Shown: one piece after another, positions 32,824 through 41,581 of the stretch | How positions within the stretch are numbered: the stretch's first letter is position 1 | Layout: every line of letters starts with the position of its first letter | Source of the DNA: DASRIA01 sp035650255 | GTDB lineage: Bacteria; Actinomycetota; Thermoleophilia; Solirubrobacterales; JBBDJG01 | Assembly (NCBI GenBank): GCA_035650255.1 | Contig: DASRIA010000011.1 | Location: 1-64,000, forward strand | Direction: 5' to 3' | Length of the DNA: 64,000 nucleotides | Translations under genes and position numbers: made by a program | Notes under the pieces: model-generated | Database searches by the model: none | Told to the model about the DNA's origin: nothing | What the model saw: only the letters and a program-made list of their open reading frames with translations

Positions 32824-35092
32824 CCGCCGCGCGCCCTGCGGTCAGCATCCGCCCCATCAGGTCGAGCGCACCGTGCTTGGACAGCGGCTCGTTGAGGTTG
32901 CCGCACTTCGGTGACTGCACGCACGAGGGGCAGCCCGCCTCGCACGGGCACTCGTCGAGGAGCCGCCGCGCATCGCCGACCAGCCGCTCGAACTCGTCGA
33001 ACCCGCGGCGCGTGATCCCGACGCCGCCGGGATGGCCGTCGTAGATGAAGATCGTCGGGCACCCGGTCTGGTGATGGATGTTGGTGGAGAGGCCGCCGAT
33101 GTCCCAGCGGTCGCACATCGCGATCAGCGGCAGGACGGCGATCTGCGAGTGCTCGGCCGCATGCAGGGCGCCGAGCATCGCCTGCAGGGGCTGCGAGTCG
33201 GCCATGTCGGGCAGCTCGTACCACAGCGCCTGCGTGACGAAGTTTTGCTCCGGCAGGTCGAGGGTCTGGAGATCGATCACCTCGTGGTCGGCCATGCGCT
33301 TGCGCTGGAACGCAACGACCTCCTGCATCACCGACACGATGCCGAATCGCAGCGGCACGCCCAGCGCGTCGCGCTCCTCGCGCGTCTCCTCGATGAACGT
33401 CTCCGTCTCGATCTTGGGCTGCGTGTAGTAGTTGCCCTCGGCCGGGTGCACGAGCGCGCGGCGCCCGTCGATGTCGAGCTCCTCGACCTCGTAGGGCTCG
33501 CCCAGGTGCAGGTAGACCGCGCCCGGATGGACCGTGGAGAAGGCGCGCTCGGCTTCGACGAAGCCGATGATCTCGCCCGCCTCCGCTTCCACGATCGTGA
33601 AGCTGTCGGGCGAGGCCGAGCGCAGGGAGAGCTTTGCCGCCGGGAACTTCCAGTCGCGCGGGTGGTAGCGCCCGGCACGCTTGCGCAGCCTGCCGGCCGC
33701 CACCAGCCGGTCGGCAGCCGCGATCATGCCGGGGCCGAGCGTCTCCTCGTCGCCCGGCTCGAGCGGTCCCTCGTATGCGGCGACGCACAGGTGGTTCATG
33801 TAGATCATCTCGGAGCCGTGGTCGAGGATCGCCGCCTCGACCGGCCGCTCCAGGAACTCGTCCGGATGGCGGCAGAAGAACTGGTCGAGCGCATCGTCGC
33901 CGGCCACGTACATCGCGAGGCCGCCACGCTCGGTCCGGCCCGCTCGGCCCCACTGCTGGCGCAGGCTCGCCACCGTCCCGGGGAACGTGACCGAGATCGC
34001 GGCGTCGAGGTGGCCGATGTCGATGCCCAGCTCGAGCGCGTTGGTCGTGACCACGCCGAGCAGGTCGCCGCTTGCCAGGCTGCGCTCGATCTCGCGCCGC
34101 TGGCGGGGCGTGTAGCCGGCGCGGTAGGGGGTGATGCGGCCCGCGAGGTCGGACGACTCCTCCAGCCGCTTGCGCGCGAACTGGTAGATCAGCTCGGCGG
34201 CGCGGCGGCTGCGCGCGAAGCAGATCGTGCGCACCTCCTCGCCGACCAGGTCCGCGAACAGGGTCGCGGCCTCGCCGAGGCTCGACGCGCGCCGCATCGT
34301 GCGCTCGTCGATCAGCGGCGGGTTGCACATCACGACCTCGCGCTGCCCGCGCTCGGAGCCGTCGCGGTCCACGAGGTCGAACTCGAGCCCGGTCAGCTCC
34401 TGCGCGAGCGCGAGCGGGTTGGCGATCGTCGCGGACGTGAGGACGAACCGCGGCGTCGTCCCGTACGCCTCGGCCAGGCGGCGCAGGCGGCGCAGCACGT
34501 TCGCGACGTGCGAGCCGAACACGCCGCGATAGACGTGCGCCTCGTCGACGACGACCAGCGCGAGGTTCGCGAGGAAGTCTCCCCAGGCGGCGTGGTGGGG
34601 GAGGATCCCGACGTGCAGCATGTCGGGGTTCGTGAGCACGACGTTGGCGCGCTTGCGGATCGCCGGCCGCTCCTCCTGCGGCGTGTCGCCGTCGTAGATC
34701 GCGTGGTGCAGCGACGGGATGCTGAGCTCGGTGAGGCTGCGCGCCTGGTCCTGCGCGAGCGCTTTGGTCGGATAGAGGTAGAGCGCCCGCGCGCGCGGGT
34801 CGGTCGCCAGCACGTGCAGCACGGGGAGGTTGAAGCACAGCGACTTGCCGCTCGCCGTGCCGGTCGTGACGATGGTGTGGCCGCGCCGCATCACGGTCTC
34901 CCACGCGTCGGCCTGATGGGAGTAGAGAGATGTGATCCCGCGGCCGATCAGGGCCTCGCGGACCTGCGGGTGCAGGTCGTCGGGGATCGGCGCGGTGACC
35001 GCGGGCTGGCCCGGCTCGTGGACGCGGGTGACCAGGCGTTCGTCCTCCCCCGCGAGCAGTCCCGACAGCGCTTCGGTCCAGCCTTGCTCCAT
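32816..35092 (-). CDS. DEAH-box helicase with DUF1998, MrfA-like
   Basis: The 758-aa superfamily 2 helicase has Walker A TGTASGKSLCF (about residue 78), the box VVVDEAHVYRG, SAT and the motif VI QQWGRAGRTERGG. A C-terminal DUF1998 region has a four-Cys cluster (CPCEAGCPSC then KCG) near residue 720. This layout is that of MrfA/YprA, a 3'-5' helicase of mitomycin C repair. ATG at 35092 is used; a TACTGT hexamer lies 8 nt upstream, in a 22-bp divergent gap with gpgS. Confidence 0.93.
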   Translation of the reverse strand: MEQGWTEALSGLLAGEDERLVTRVHEPGQPAVTAPIPDDLHPQVREALIGRGITSLYSHQADAWETVMRRGHTIVTTGTASGKSLCFNLPVLHVLATDPRARALYLYPTKALAQDQARSLTELSIPSLHHAIYDGDTPQEERPAIRKRANVVLTNPDMLHVGILPHHAAWGDFLANLALVVVDEAHVYRGVFGSHVANVLRRLRRLAEAYGTTPRFVLTSATIANPLALAQELTGLEFDLVDRDGSERGQREVVMCNPPLIDERTMRRASSLGEAATLFADLVGEEVRTICFARSRRAAELIYQFARKRLEESSDLAGRITPYRAGYTPRQRREIERSLASGDLLGVVTTNALELGIDIGHLDAAISVTFPGTVASLRQQWGRAGRTERGGLAMYVAGDDALDQFFCRHPDEFLERPVEAAILDHGSEMIYMNHLCVAAYEGPLEPGDEETLGPGMIAAADRLVAAGRLRKRAGRYHPRDWKFPAAKLSLRSASPDSFTIVEAEAGEIIGFVEAERAFSTVHPGAVYLHLGEPYEVEELDIDGRRALVHPAEGNYYTQPKIETETFIEETREERDALGVPLRFGIVSVMQEVVAFQRKRMADHEVIDLQTLDLPEQNFVTQALWYELPDMADSQPLQAMLGALHAAEHSQIAVLPLIAMCDRWDIGGLSTNIHHQTGCPTIFIYDGHPGGVGITRRGFDEFERLVGDARRLLDECPCEAGCPSCVQSPKCGNLNEPLSKHGALDLMGRMLTAGRAAVA

Positions 35093-35114
35093 CGTCTGTA
35101 ACAGTAGAGGCGCG

Positions 35115-36077
35115 ATGGCAGTCGCCGTGAGGCACATCTCCGCTCCGTCCGCACAGGACTGGTTCGAAAGCCGCTCCTACCGGCACGGGGCGTTCGCCGA
35201 CCTGCGACAGCTGGCCGCGCGCAAGCGCGAGCTGGACGTGGCGGTCAGCCTCGTGCTGCCGACGCGCGAGGTGGCGCCGACCGTCGGCGTCGTGCTGGAC
35301 GAGGTCGCGGCCCTCAACGAGCGTGCCCCGCTGGTCGACCAGGTCGTGGTCGTGGACGCCGCCTCTGCGGACGGGACCGCCGAGCTTGCGCGCGGCAAGG
35401 GGGCGGAGGTCTACGACGAGGCGGAGCTGATGCCCGCCTTCGGGCCGGTCGTCGGCAAGGGCGACGCCATGTGGCGCGCGCTGTCGGTGGCCCGCGGCGA
35501 GCTGATCGTGTTCGCAGACTCCGACACCGCGAACTTCGGCCGGCACTTCATATACGGGCTGCTGGGTCCGCTGCTGTCCGAGCCGGCCGTGCATTTCGTG
35601 AAAGGGGCCTACCACCGGCCGTTCACGGCGCCCGACGGCACGGTCGTGGACGACGCCGGCCGCGTGACGGAGCTCACCGCGAAGCCGCTGTTCGGCATCT
35701 TCTACCCGGAGCTCTGTGGCTTCGGCCAGCCGCTCGCGGGCGAGGTCGCAGCGCGCCGCGACCTGCTGCGCGCGATCCCGTTCTGCACCGGCTACGCGGT
35801 CGAGACCGCGATGATGATCGACGTGCTGCGTCACGCCGGCCTGGGCGCGATGGCGCAGGTCGACCTCGGGACGCGGCTCAACCGGTCGCAGCGGCTGCTG
35901 GCGCTGGGGGCGATGTCGTACGCGGTCGCGCGTGCCGTCCTGATGCGCGTCGACGGCGGCGCGGGCGCGGTCAACCCGGAGACCTATCTGCACGCCGCCT
36001 GCACGCCGGCCGGAGTGCAGCTCGAGCAGCGCCGCGTGCAGGTGCTCGAGCGCCCGCCGATGGCGGGCGTGCAATAG
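35115..36077 (+). CDS. gpgS: Glucosyl-3-phosphoglycerate synthase
   Basis: The 320-aa GT-A glycosyltransferase (family GT81) makes glucosyl-3-phosphoglycerate from NDP-glucose and 3-phosphoglycerate. Diagnostic parts are SLVLPTREVAPTVGVVLDEV, the nucleotide-sugar segment GKGDAMWRALSVARGE and the DSD metal motif in IVFADSDTANFG, with PLAGEVAARRDLL and CTGYAVETAMMID further on. The product is the precursor of glucosylglycerate and, in mycobacteria, methylglucose lipopolysaccharide. The matching phosphatase candidate lies 1 kb downstream on the same strand. Confidence 0.93.
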   Translation: MAVAVRHISAPSAQDWFESRSYRHGAFADLRQLAARKRELDVAVSLVLPTREVAPTVGVVLDEVAALNERAPLVDQVVVVDAASADGTAELARGKGAEVYDEAELMPAFGPVVGKGDAMWRALSVARGELIVFADSDTANFGRHFIYGLLGPLLSEPAVHFVKGAYHRPFTAPDGTVVDDAGRVTELTAKPLFGIFYPELCGFGQPLAGEVAARRDLLRAIPFCTGYAVETAMMIDVLRHAGLGAMAQVDLGTRLNRSQRLLALGAMSYAVARAVLMRVDGGAGAVNPETYLHAACTPAGVQLEQRRVQVLERPPMAGVQ

Positions 36078-36095
36078 CTTCGGCCCGGCCGGCTC

Positions 36096-37058
36096 CTACG
36101 GAGCCAGCTCGCGGACCAGCTCGCCCGCCGGGCGGATGTCGCCGATGCGCTCGATGCACTCTCCCGCGTAGAGCGGCCCGGCCTCGACCAGGCTCGGAGG
36201 GCCGCCCGCGATCGCCGCGGCAGGACCGAACATCGGCCGGCGCGGGTCCTGCGCCGCCGCGAGGCGGAACTGCATCGGGACCGGCATCCGCGAGAACACC
36301 GGCGCCGTCGCCTTGTGGAACGCGCGCAGCCAGGCGGGGCCGCGCAGATCTCGTCCCAGCCAGCGGGCGGTGGCCTCGTTCGCGACCACGCGGTGCGGCG
36401 CCGGCCAGCCGGCGCCGAAGAGCTCCGTGAGGATCGTGTCCCGCGCGTCGGCCAGGCGTTCCTTGTAGGCCGGGTGAGCGCCGCACTCCTCGGTCATCAG
36501 GAAGCGGGTGCCGCAGACGACCGCCTCCGCTCCGGCGTCGAGGCGGGCCCGGACGTCCGCTGCGTCGGCGATGCCCCCCGCTGAGAGCACCGGATAGTCG
36601 TCGGGCACGGCGCTGCGGATCCGGGCCAGGAGCTCCGCCGCGGGCACCTTTCCCCGCACGTGGCCGCCTGCCTCGACCCCTTGCGCGATCACCGCGTCCG
36701 CGCCGGCTGCGCGGGCCGTCAGGGCCTCCTCGACGGAACCGCACTGGTGCATCCAGGCCTTGGCGGTACGGCGCTTGGGCCTGCCCCAGAAGGTGACGAC
36801 GACGTCGGCCTCGGAGGCCGCGTCGAAGTGTGCGCCGCGGGCGAAGGGCAGCAGGAGGTTGACGGACAGCGGCCTGCCGGTCCGCTCGCGAACCGCCGCG
36901 ATCTCCCGGCGCAGATCGTCGGGCGCGAGGATGCCGATCGTCCCCAGGCCGCCGGCCGCCGAGACGGCGGCGGCGAGCTCGTGTGCCGCCAGGCCGCCGC
37001 CCATGCCGGCCTGCACGATCGGCCGCTCCACCCCGAGTCGCTGCAGCAGGGTTCCCAC
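36096..37058 (-). CDS. Nitronate monooxygenase family FMN enzyme
   Basis: The 320-aa TIM-barrel flavoenzyme belongs to the nitronate monooxygenase/enoyl-reductase FabK-like family. It has PIVQAGMGGGLAAHELAAAV, the FMN/substrate motif GVEAGGHVRG and VLSAGGIADAADVRA with GTRF. It oxidises nitronates or related substrates. The GTG start at 37058 is favoured over the ATG at 37079 because GATACT (37065-37070) lies exactly 6 nt upstream. It sits between gpgS and the phosphatase gene but on the opposite strand. Confidence 0.88.
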   Translation of the reverse strand: MGTLLQRLGVERPIVQAGMGGGLAAHELAAAVSAAGGLGTIGILAPDDLRREIAAVRERTGRPLSVNLLLPFARGAHFDAASEADVVVTFWGRPKRRTAKAWMHQCGSVEEALTARAAGADAVIAQGVEAGGHVRGKVPAAELLARIRSAVPDDYPVLSAGGIADAADVRARLDAGAEAVVCGTRFLMTEECGAHPAYKERLADARDTILTELFGAGWPAPHRVVANEATARWLGRDLRGPAWLRAFHKATAPVFSRMPVPMQFRLAAAQDPRRPMFGPAAAIAGGPPSLVEAGPLYAGECIERIGDIRPAGELVRELAP

Positions 37059-37101
37059 GGCGCCAGTATCGCGCGCCACCGAGGCTCTAGGCTTCCGCCG
37101 C

Positions 37102-37908
37102 GTGGCCCTGCGCTGCGTCTACACGGACCTCGACGGCACGATGCTCGGCAAGGGCGCGTCGCTGCTGCGCGACGCCGAGGGCAACTTCTCGACACTCGCG
37201 ATCCGGGCGCTCGAGGCCTGCCACCGGGCGGGCGTCGAGGTGGTGATCAAGTCCGGCCGCCGCAAGGCGCAGGTGTACGAGGACGCTCGCCTGATCGGCC
37301 AGCCGTCGTACATCTACGAGATGGGCAGCGGGCTGGTGGACGGGGAGGACGAGGTGTTCTTCACGGGCTCGTTCGAGGTGGGGGAGGAGAGCGTGCACGA
37401 CCAGATCGAGCGCGCCGGGGCGCCGCGGCTGCTGATGGAGACCTATCCGAACCGGATCGAGCCCCATGTGCCGTGGCAGAGCGACCGCTTCTTCTCGCAC
37501 CTGCTGCGTGGCGAGGTGCCGATGGCGGAGGTGGAAGCGCTGTTCGCCGAGCACGACCTGGACGTGCGGCTGGTCGACAACGGGATCACCACGCGCCGCT
37601 CGCCCGAGCTGATCGCCGATCAGGTGCACACCTATCACCTGATCCCGGCGGAGGCGGGCAAGGGCCGTGCGGTCGCGGCGCACATGCGCCGCCGCGGCCT
37701 GGCGCCGGAGGATGTGATCGCGATCGGCGACTCGCGCGGCGACCTCGAGGTGGCCGGCGTCGTGGGCCGGTTCTTCCTCGTGTCGAACGCGCTCGACAAG
37801 GACCCCGAGTTGGCCGCCGCCGCGAACCGCCCCAACGTCACGGTCACCGAGGAGCCGATGACGGCCGGGTTCTACGAAGCGATCGTGCGCAGTCTCGCCG
37901 AGGGCTAG
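37102..37908 (+). CDS. HAD phosphatase, mannosyl/glucosyl-3-phosphoglycerate type
   Basis: The 268-aa HAD enzyme starts with the catalytic motif YTDLDGTMLGKGASLL, has SGRRKAQV with a C2B-type cap, and ends with GDSRGDLEVAGVVG (motif IV). Length and motifs fit the mannosyl-3-phosphoglycerate phosphatase family. With gpgS close by, it most likely dephosphorylates glucosyl-3-phosphoglycerate to glucosylglycerate, a compatible solute. TAGGCT lies 8 nt before the GTG. Its TAG stop interlocks with that of the convergent glycerate kinase gene in a shared CTAG. Confidence 0.85.
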   Translation: MALRCVYTDLDGTMLGKGASLLRDAEGNFSTLAIRALEACHRAGVEVVIKSGRRKAQVYEDARLIGQPSYIYEMGSGLVDGEDEVFFTGSFEVGEESVHDQIERAGAPRLLMETYPNRIEPHVPWQSDRFFSHLLRGEVPMAEVEALFAEHDLDVRLVDNGITTRRSPELIADQVHTYHLIPAEAGKGRAVAAHMRRRGLAPEDVIAIGDSRGDLEVAGVVGRFFLVSNALDKDPELAAAANRPNVTVTEEPMTAGFYEAIVRSLAEG

Positions 37909-38972
37909 GCCAGCAGGTGGCGGGCGACTCGGCGGGCGGCGCGTTCGATCTCGTCGGCTGAGGCGATGCCGCCGTTGTGTGACGCGGCCTCGACCTCGAC
38001 GTTCATCAGCCGATGCTCGAAGGCATCGAGCTCGTCCGTTCCGACCACCGCGTAACACGGCACGCCGCCCTGGCGGGCACGCGTCGCGACTTCGAACACG
38101 AGCTTCCCGCCGATCGTCTGCTCGTCGAGTCGCCCCTCCCCCGTGACGACCGCGAACGCGTCGTGCGCGAGCGCGTCGAACCCGACCGTGTCGAGCACCA
38201 GCGCGGCGCCCGGCCGCAAGGTCGCTCCCGCGTACGCCCACAGCCCGCCCGCGAGGCCGCCGCCGGCGCCCGCCATCGGCTCGTCGCTCGGGTCCCGGCC
38301 GGTCTCGCGCCGGGCCATGGCGGCCCAGTCGGCCAGTCGCTGCTCGATCTCCTCCACTTGATTGGGAGACGCACCCTTCTGGGGAGCGAAGACGCGCGCG
38401 CTCCCCTCCGCACCCAACAGCGGGTTGCGCACATCGCACGCCACCGAGAGCTTCACCCCCCGCAACCGCTTGCGAACCTCGCTCAGGTCCGCGGTGCTCG
38501 TCGTGAAGTGGGCACCCAGCGCCGCCAGGGCACCGCGCCCGCCGTCACTCGTCGCGCTGCCTCCCACCGTCACGAGCACCTCGCGCGCGCCGCTGTCGAT
38601 CGCTGCCGCGATCAGCTCGCCGGTCCCGTGGCTGGTCGCGCCGACCGGATCGCGCTCGACGGTCGCCACGCGCCACAGGCCGGACGCCTGGGCCTGCTCG
38701 ACGACCGCGACGCGGCCTCCCTCGAGCAGCGCGAAAGCCCCCTCGACCTCGCGCCCCAGCGGATCGCTTGCCGGCGCCGCGAGGATGCGCCCGCGGCGCG
38801 CGTGGGCCATCGCCTCCATCGTGCCCTCGCCGCCGTCCGCCAGCGGGAGCAGCTCGAGGGCCTCGACTCCGCCCGCCGCGAGCCCGCGCCCGATCGCAAG
38901 CGCGGCCTCGGGCGCGGTGAGCGTTCCCTTGAACTTGTCGGGCGCGACGAGGACGGGCCGCGCCGCACTCAC
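37905..38972 (-). CDS. Glycerate kinase
   Basis: The 355-aa protein is a GarK/GlxK-type glycerate kinase: LVAPDKFKGTLTAPEAALAI at the N-terminus, LPLADGGEGTMEAMAHA, VTVGGSATSDGGRGALAALG and the late VTGEGRLDEQT. It phosphorylates D-glycerate to 2-phosphoglycerate. Next to glucosylglycerate genes it could recycle glycerate released from the solute. GTG at 38972 overlaps the stop of the macrodomain gene in GTGA, so the two are coupled. Confidence 0.93.
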   Translation of the reverse strand: MSAARPVLVAPDKFKGTLTAPEAALAIGRGLAAGGVEALELLPLADGGEGTMEAMAHARRGRILAAPASDPLGREVEGAFALLEGGRVAVVEQAQASGLWRVATVERDPVGATSHGTGELIAAAIDSGAREVLVTVGGSATSDGGRGALAALGAHFTTSTADLSEVRKRLRGVKLSVACDVRNPLLGAEGSARVFAPQKGASPNQVEEIEQRLADWAAMARRETGRDPSDEPMAGAGGGLAGGLWAYAGATLRPGAALVLDTVGFDALAHDAFAVVTGEGRLDEQTIGGKLVFEVATRARQGGVPCYAVVGTDELDAFEHRLMNVEVEAASHNGGIASADEIERAARRVARHLLA

Positions 38973-39466
38973 GCCAGCGCCCGCTCGAACGCCTCGCGCG
39001 CGGCGGCGCCGTGCACCGCGAAGACCACGAGCTCGAGCCCGCTCCGGCCGTCGAGGTGGCGGCGCACCTCCTCGACCTCGATGCGCGCCGCCTCGTCGAC
39101 CGGGAACCCGCCCACGCCCGTTCCGAACGCGACCAGCGCAAGCGATCGCGCACCCAGCTCGTCGGCCTTCGCGAGCGTGCTCGCGGTCGCCCGCCGGATG
39201 ACGTCCGCCGAGGTGGGCCCGCCGGGCTCCATCGTCGCCGCATGGATCACCCACGTCGCTGGCAGCTCGCCGGCCCCGGTCTCGACCGCCTCGCCGAGCC
39301 CGATCGGCGCCTTCTCGTCGCTCTCGCCCTGGATCGCCCGCCCTCCGGCGCGGACGATCGCGCCCGCCACGCCGCCGCCGTGGAGCAGCTGGGTGTTGGC
39401 GGCATTCGCGATCGCGTCGACCTCGAGCTGCGTGATGTCTGCTTCCTGTACCTCGACGCGCGCCAT
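38969..39466 (-). CDS. Macrodomain (ADP-ribose-binding) protein
   Basis: The 165-aa protein is a stand-alone macrodomain with ADITQLEVDAIANAANTQLL followed by HGGGVAGAIVRAGG, and the second phosphate-binding loop AFGTGVGGFP. Members bind ADP-ribose or remove it from proteins and O-acetyl-ADP-ribose. It precedes and overlaps glycerate kinase. ATG at 39466 is chosen because the family begins at this strand. Confidence 0.92.
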   Translation of the reverse strand: MARVEVQEADITQLEVDAIANAANTQLLHGGGVAGAIVRAGGRAIQGESDEKAPIGLGEAVETGAGELPATWVIHAATMEPGGPTSADVIRRATASTLAKADELGARSLALVAFGTGVGGFPVDEAARIEVEEVRRHLDGRSGLELVVFAVHGAAAREAFERALA

Positions 39467-39491
39467 CGGGCGAGGGAGGATATCCCCGTAG

Positions 39492-39497
39492 TACGCT
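39492..39497 (+). promoter_or_regulatory. -10 box of leaderless DtxR-family gene
   Basis: TACGCT ends exactly 6 nt before the ATG at 39504, the same hexamer and spacing as at 27114-27119. No -35 is convincing. The divergent macrodomain ATG is only 38 bp away. Confidence 0.5.
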
Positions 39498-39503
39498 CTC
39501 CCC

Positions 39504-40223
39504 ATGTCCGTGGAGCACGCGCACGCGACACCGGCGGAGGAGGAGTACCTCCAGATCATCTACTGGCTGATGGAGGCCGAGCTGCCCATCACGGGCGCCA
39601 ACATCGCGCGCGCCATGCAGCTCTCGCCGCCCACGGTGCACGAGATGGTCGGCCGCTTGGAGCACGACGGCTACGTGAAGCGCAACCACGACAAGTCGCT
39701 GGTCTTCACCGACAGCGGGCGGGAGCAGGCCGAGGCGATCGTCGGCCGCCATCGCCTGATCGAGCGGTTCCTGACCGACGTCGTCGGCATCGCCTGGGAC
39801 GACGTGCACGAGGAGGCGGAGCGCCTCGAGCACGCGATGTCACCCGCATTCGAGGCTTACATGACCCGCGCGGTGGGGGACGCGAAGACCTGTCCGCACG
39901 GCCATCCGATCTCTCCCGGCAACCGCATCCCCGGCGTGCCGCTGGCCGACGTCGAGGTCGGTGCGGACGTCGAGATCCTGCGCTTCGAGAACGAGGCCGA
40001 AGACCTCCTTCACTACCTCAAGAGCGCGGGACTGCGGCCCGGCCTCACCGGCAAGCTCGCAGAGTCCGGCGACGAGGAGGTCGTGCTCAAGTCGAACGGC
40101 ACCTCGGTGACCGTCACGCGCAGCGTCGCCGAGACGGTGTCGGTGAAGGCCGACCCGTCACCGCCGCCGCGCACGGCATTGCCCGAGCAGCTCGTGCTCG
40201 GCAAAGACCGCTACGGCCGCTGA
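39504..40223 (+). CDS. DtxR/MntR family metal-dependent regulator
   Basis: The 239-aa protein has an N-terminal winged HTH (about residues 10-70; EEEYLQIIYWLMEAELPITG, LSPPTVHEMVGRLEHDGYV), the metal-binding dimerisation domain (about 75-145; HRLIERFLTDVVGIAWDDVH, EAERLEHAMS and CPHGHPI) and a C-terminal FeoA/SH3-like domain (about 150-220). It represses uptake genes when iron or manganese is sufficient; the Cys-Pro-His-Gly-His segment fits either metal. No transporter is adjacent. A repeat pair lies downstream. Confidence 0.93.
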   Translation: MSVEHAHATPAEEEYLQIIYWLMEAELPITGANIARAMQLSPPTVHEMVGRLEHDGYVKRNHDKSLVFTDSGREQAEAIVGRHRLIERFLTDVVGIAWDDVHEEAERLEHAMSPAFEAYMTRAVGDAKTCPHGHPISPGNRIPGVPLADVEVGADVEILRFENEAEDLLHYLKSAGLRPGLTGKLAESGDEEVVLKSNGTSVTVTRSVAETVSVKADPSPPPRTALPEQLVLGKDRYGR

Positions 40224-40274
40224 GGGCAGTTCCGCCCCCGTCCGCCTGAGCCCGTGCGGCGGTTCGCCGCCGTG

Positions 40275-40418
40275 GTGATGGGTTGGTATCGCAGGAGAGC
40301 ACCAACCCATCAAGGTGAGGTGGGTCCCGGCGCAGATCAGTCACGTTTCGCACGAGACACGGCGTGTGCCCTGCCCACCGTGATGGAATTGTGTCGCCCT
40401 GCGATACCTACCCATCAC
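40275..40418. repeat. REPIN/MITE-like pair of inverted palindromes
   Basis: Two copies of one sequence lie in inverted orientation. The outer 21 bp (40275-40295 and 40398-40418) match with one mismatch, and similarity runs to about 38 bp. Each copy is itself self-complementary: the left has 12-bp perfect arms TGATGGGTTGGT (40277-40288) and ACCAACCCATCA (40301-40312), and the right has GTGATGG/CCATCAC (40380-40386, 40412-40418). It fills the 233-bp gap between convergent genes. I saw no other copy here and no coding capacity. Confidence 0.65.
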
Positions 40419-40456
40419 GACGGCCAGGCCGGCCGACTCAGTCGTGGTGGTCTCCG

Positions 40457-41560
40457 CTAGGCCGGCTGCTTGATCGAGTCGAGCGCCTCGGCGAGGCGCT
40501 TGGTGCCCTCGGTCGCCTGCTCCGGCGTGACCGCGGAGTACGCCAGCCGCAGCGCGTTCGTGCCGCCTTCGAGCATGAAGTCGCTGCCGGCCACGAACGT
40601 CACCGCGCGCTCGGCCGCGGCGGCCAGCAGCACGGTCGTGTCTACCTCCTCGTCCAGCTCCACCCACAGGAAGTAGCCGCCCTCGGGGCGCACGAACTTC
40701 GCCTCGTCGCCGATGTGCTCCGCGAGGCCGTCCGCGACCGCGTCGCGGCGTTCGCGCAGCGCGCGCTTGACGCCCTCGATCGACTCGCCGATCGCGCCGG
40801 AGCGGCAGAACTCGCCCACGATCGCCTGCGCCAGCATGTTCGGCGAGATGTACGTGTTCACCGCCTGCTTGGTGAGCGCGCCCATCAGGTCCTCCGGGCC
40901 GATCAGGTAGCCGACGCGCACGCCGGGGGCGATCGTCTTCGAGAACGAGCTCGCGTAGACGACGCGTTCGTCCGTGTCCCGCGACAGCATCGTCGGCAGG
41001 TCCTCGCCCTCGAATCGCACGTCGCGGTACGGGTCGTCCTCGAAGATGATGAAGTCGTATTCGGAGGCGAGCTCGAGCAGCCGGTCGCGCTTCTCCTGGG
41101 AGAGCGTGCAGCCCGCCGGGTTGTGGAAGTTGGGGATGATGTGGGCGAAGATCGGCTCCAGGCCGGCTGCCAGCGCGACCTCGAGCCCGCCGACGTCGAT
41201 CCCGTCGCTCTGCAGCGGCACGGCGAACCGCTCTGCGCCCCGCGCTTCGAGCGCCAGCAGCGTGCGGTCGTAGGACGGCGCCTCGACGATCACGGGATCA
41301 CCGGGCTCGACCAGGTGGTCGAACAGCATCAGCCCGGCCTCGAGCGACCCGTTGAAGAGCACGACCCGCGTGGAGTCGACGCCGTGCCGCTCCGCGATCC
41401 ACTCGCGCAGCGGCCCGTACCCGTATCCCGGGCCGTAGGACAGCGCGCCCGCCGGGTCCTCCTCGAGCACGCGCATCGCGGCGTCGCGGACGGCCGCCGC
41501 CGGCATGATGTCGAGGCTCGGGGCGCCCCGGGCAAAGCTGATGGGAGCGAGGGACTCCAT
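40457..41560 (-). CDS. PLP-dependent aminotransferase, class I/II
   Basis: The 367-aa fold-type I enzyme resembles 2-aminoadipate/LysN-type and MocR-like aminotransferases without the HTH. It has SYGPGYGYGPLREWIAERHG, IIPNFHNPAGCTLSQEKRDR, the Asp in FEDDPYRD and the PLP lysine in YASSFSKTIAPGVRVGYL, then PEGGYFLWVEL. The amino-group donor is not predictable. TATCCT (41568-41573) lies 7 nt before the ATG, suggesting its own leaderless promoter although sucD ends only 21 bp upstream. Confidence 0.9.
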   Translation of the reverse strand: MESLAPISFARGAPSLDIMPAAAVRDAAMRVLEEDPAGALSYGPGYGYGPLREWIAERHGVDSTRVVLFNGSLEAGLMLFDHLVEPGDPVIVEAPSYDRTLLALEARGAERFAVPLQSDGIDVGGLEVALAAGLEPIFAHIIPNFHNPAGCTLSQEKRDRLLELASEYDFIIFEDDPYRDVRFEGEDLPTMLSRDTDERVVYASSFSKTIAPGVRVGYLIGPEDLMGALTKQAVNTYISPNMLAQAIVGEFCRSGAIGESIEGVKRALRERRDAVADGLAEHIGDEAKFVRPEGGYFLWVELDEEVDTTVLLAAAAERAVTFVAGSDFMLEGGTNALRLAYSAVTPEQATEGTKRLAEALDSIKQPA

Positions 41561-41581
41561 CGCAGTGAGGATAGAGGGCGG

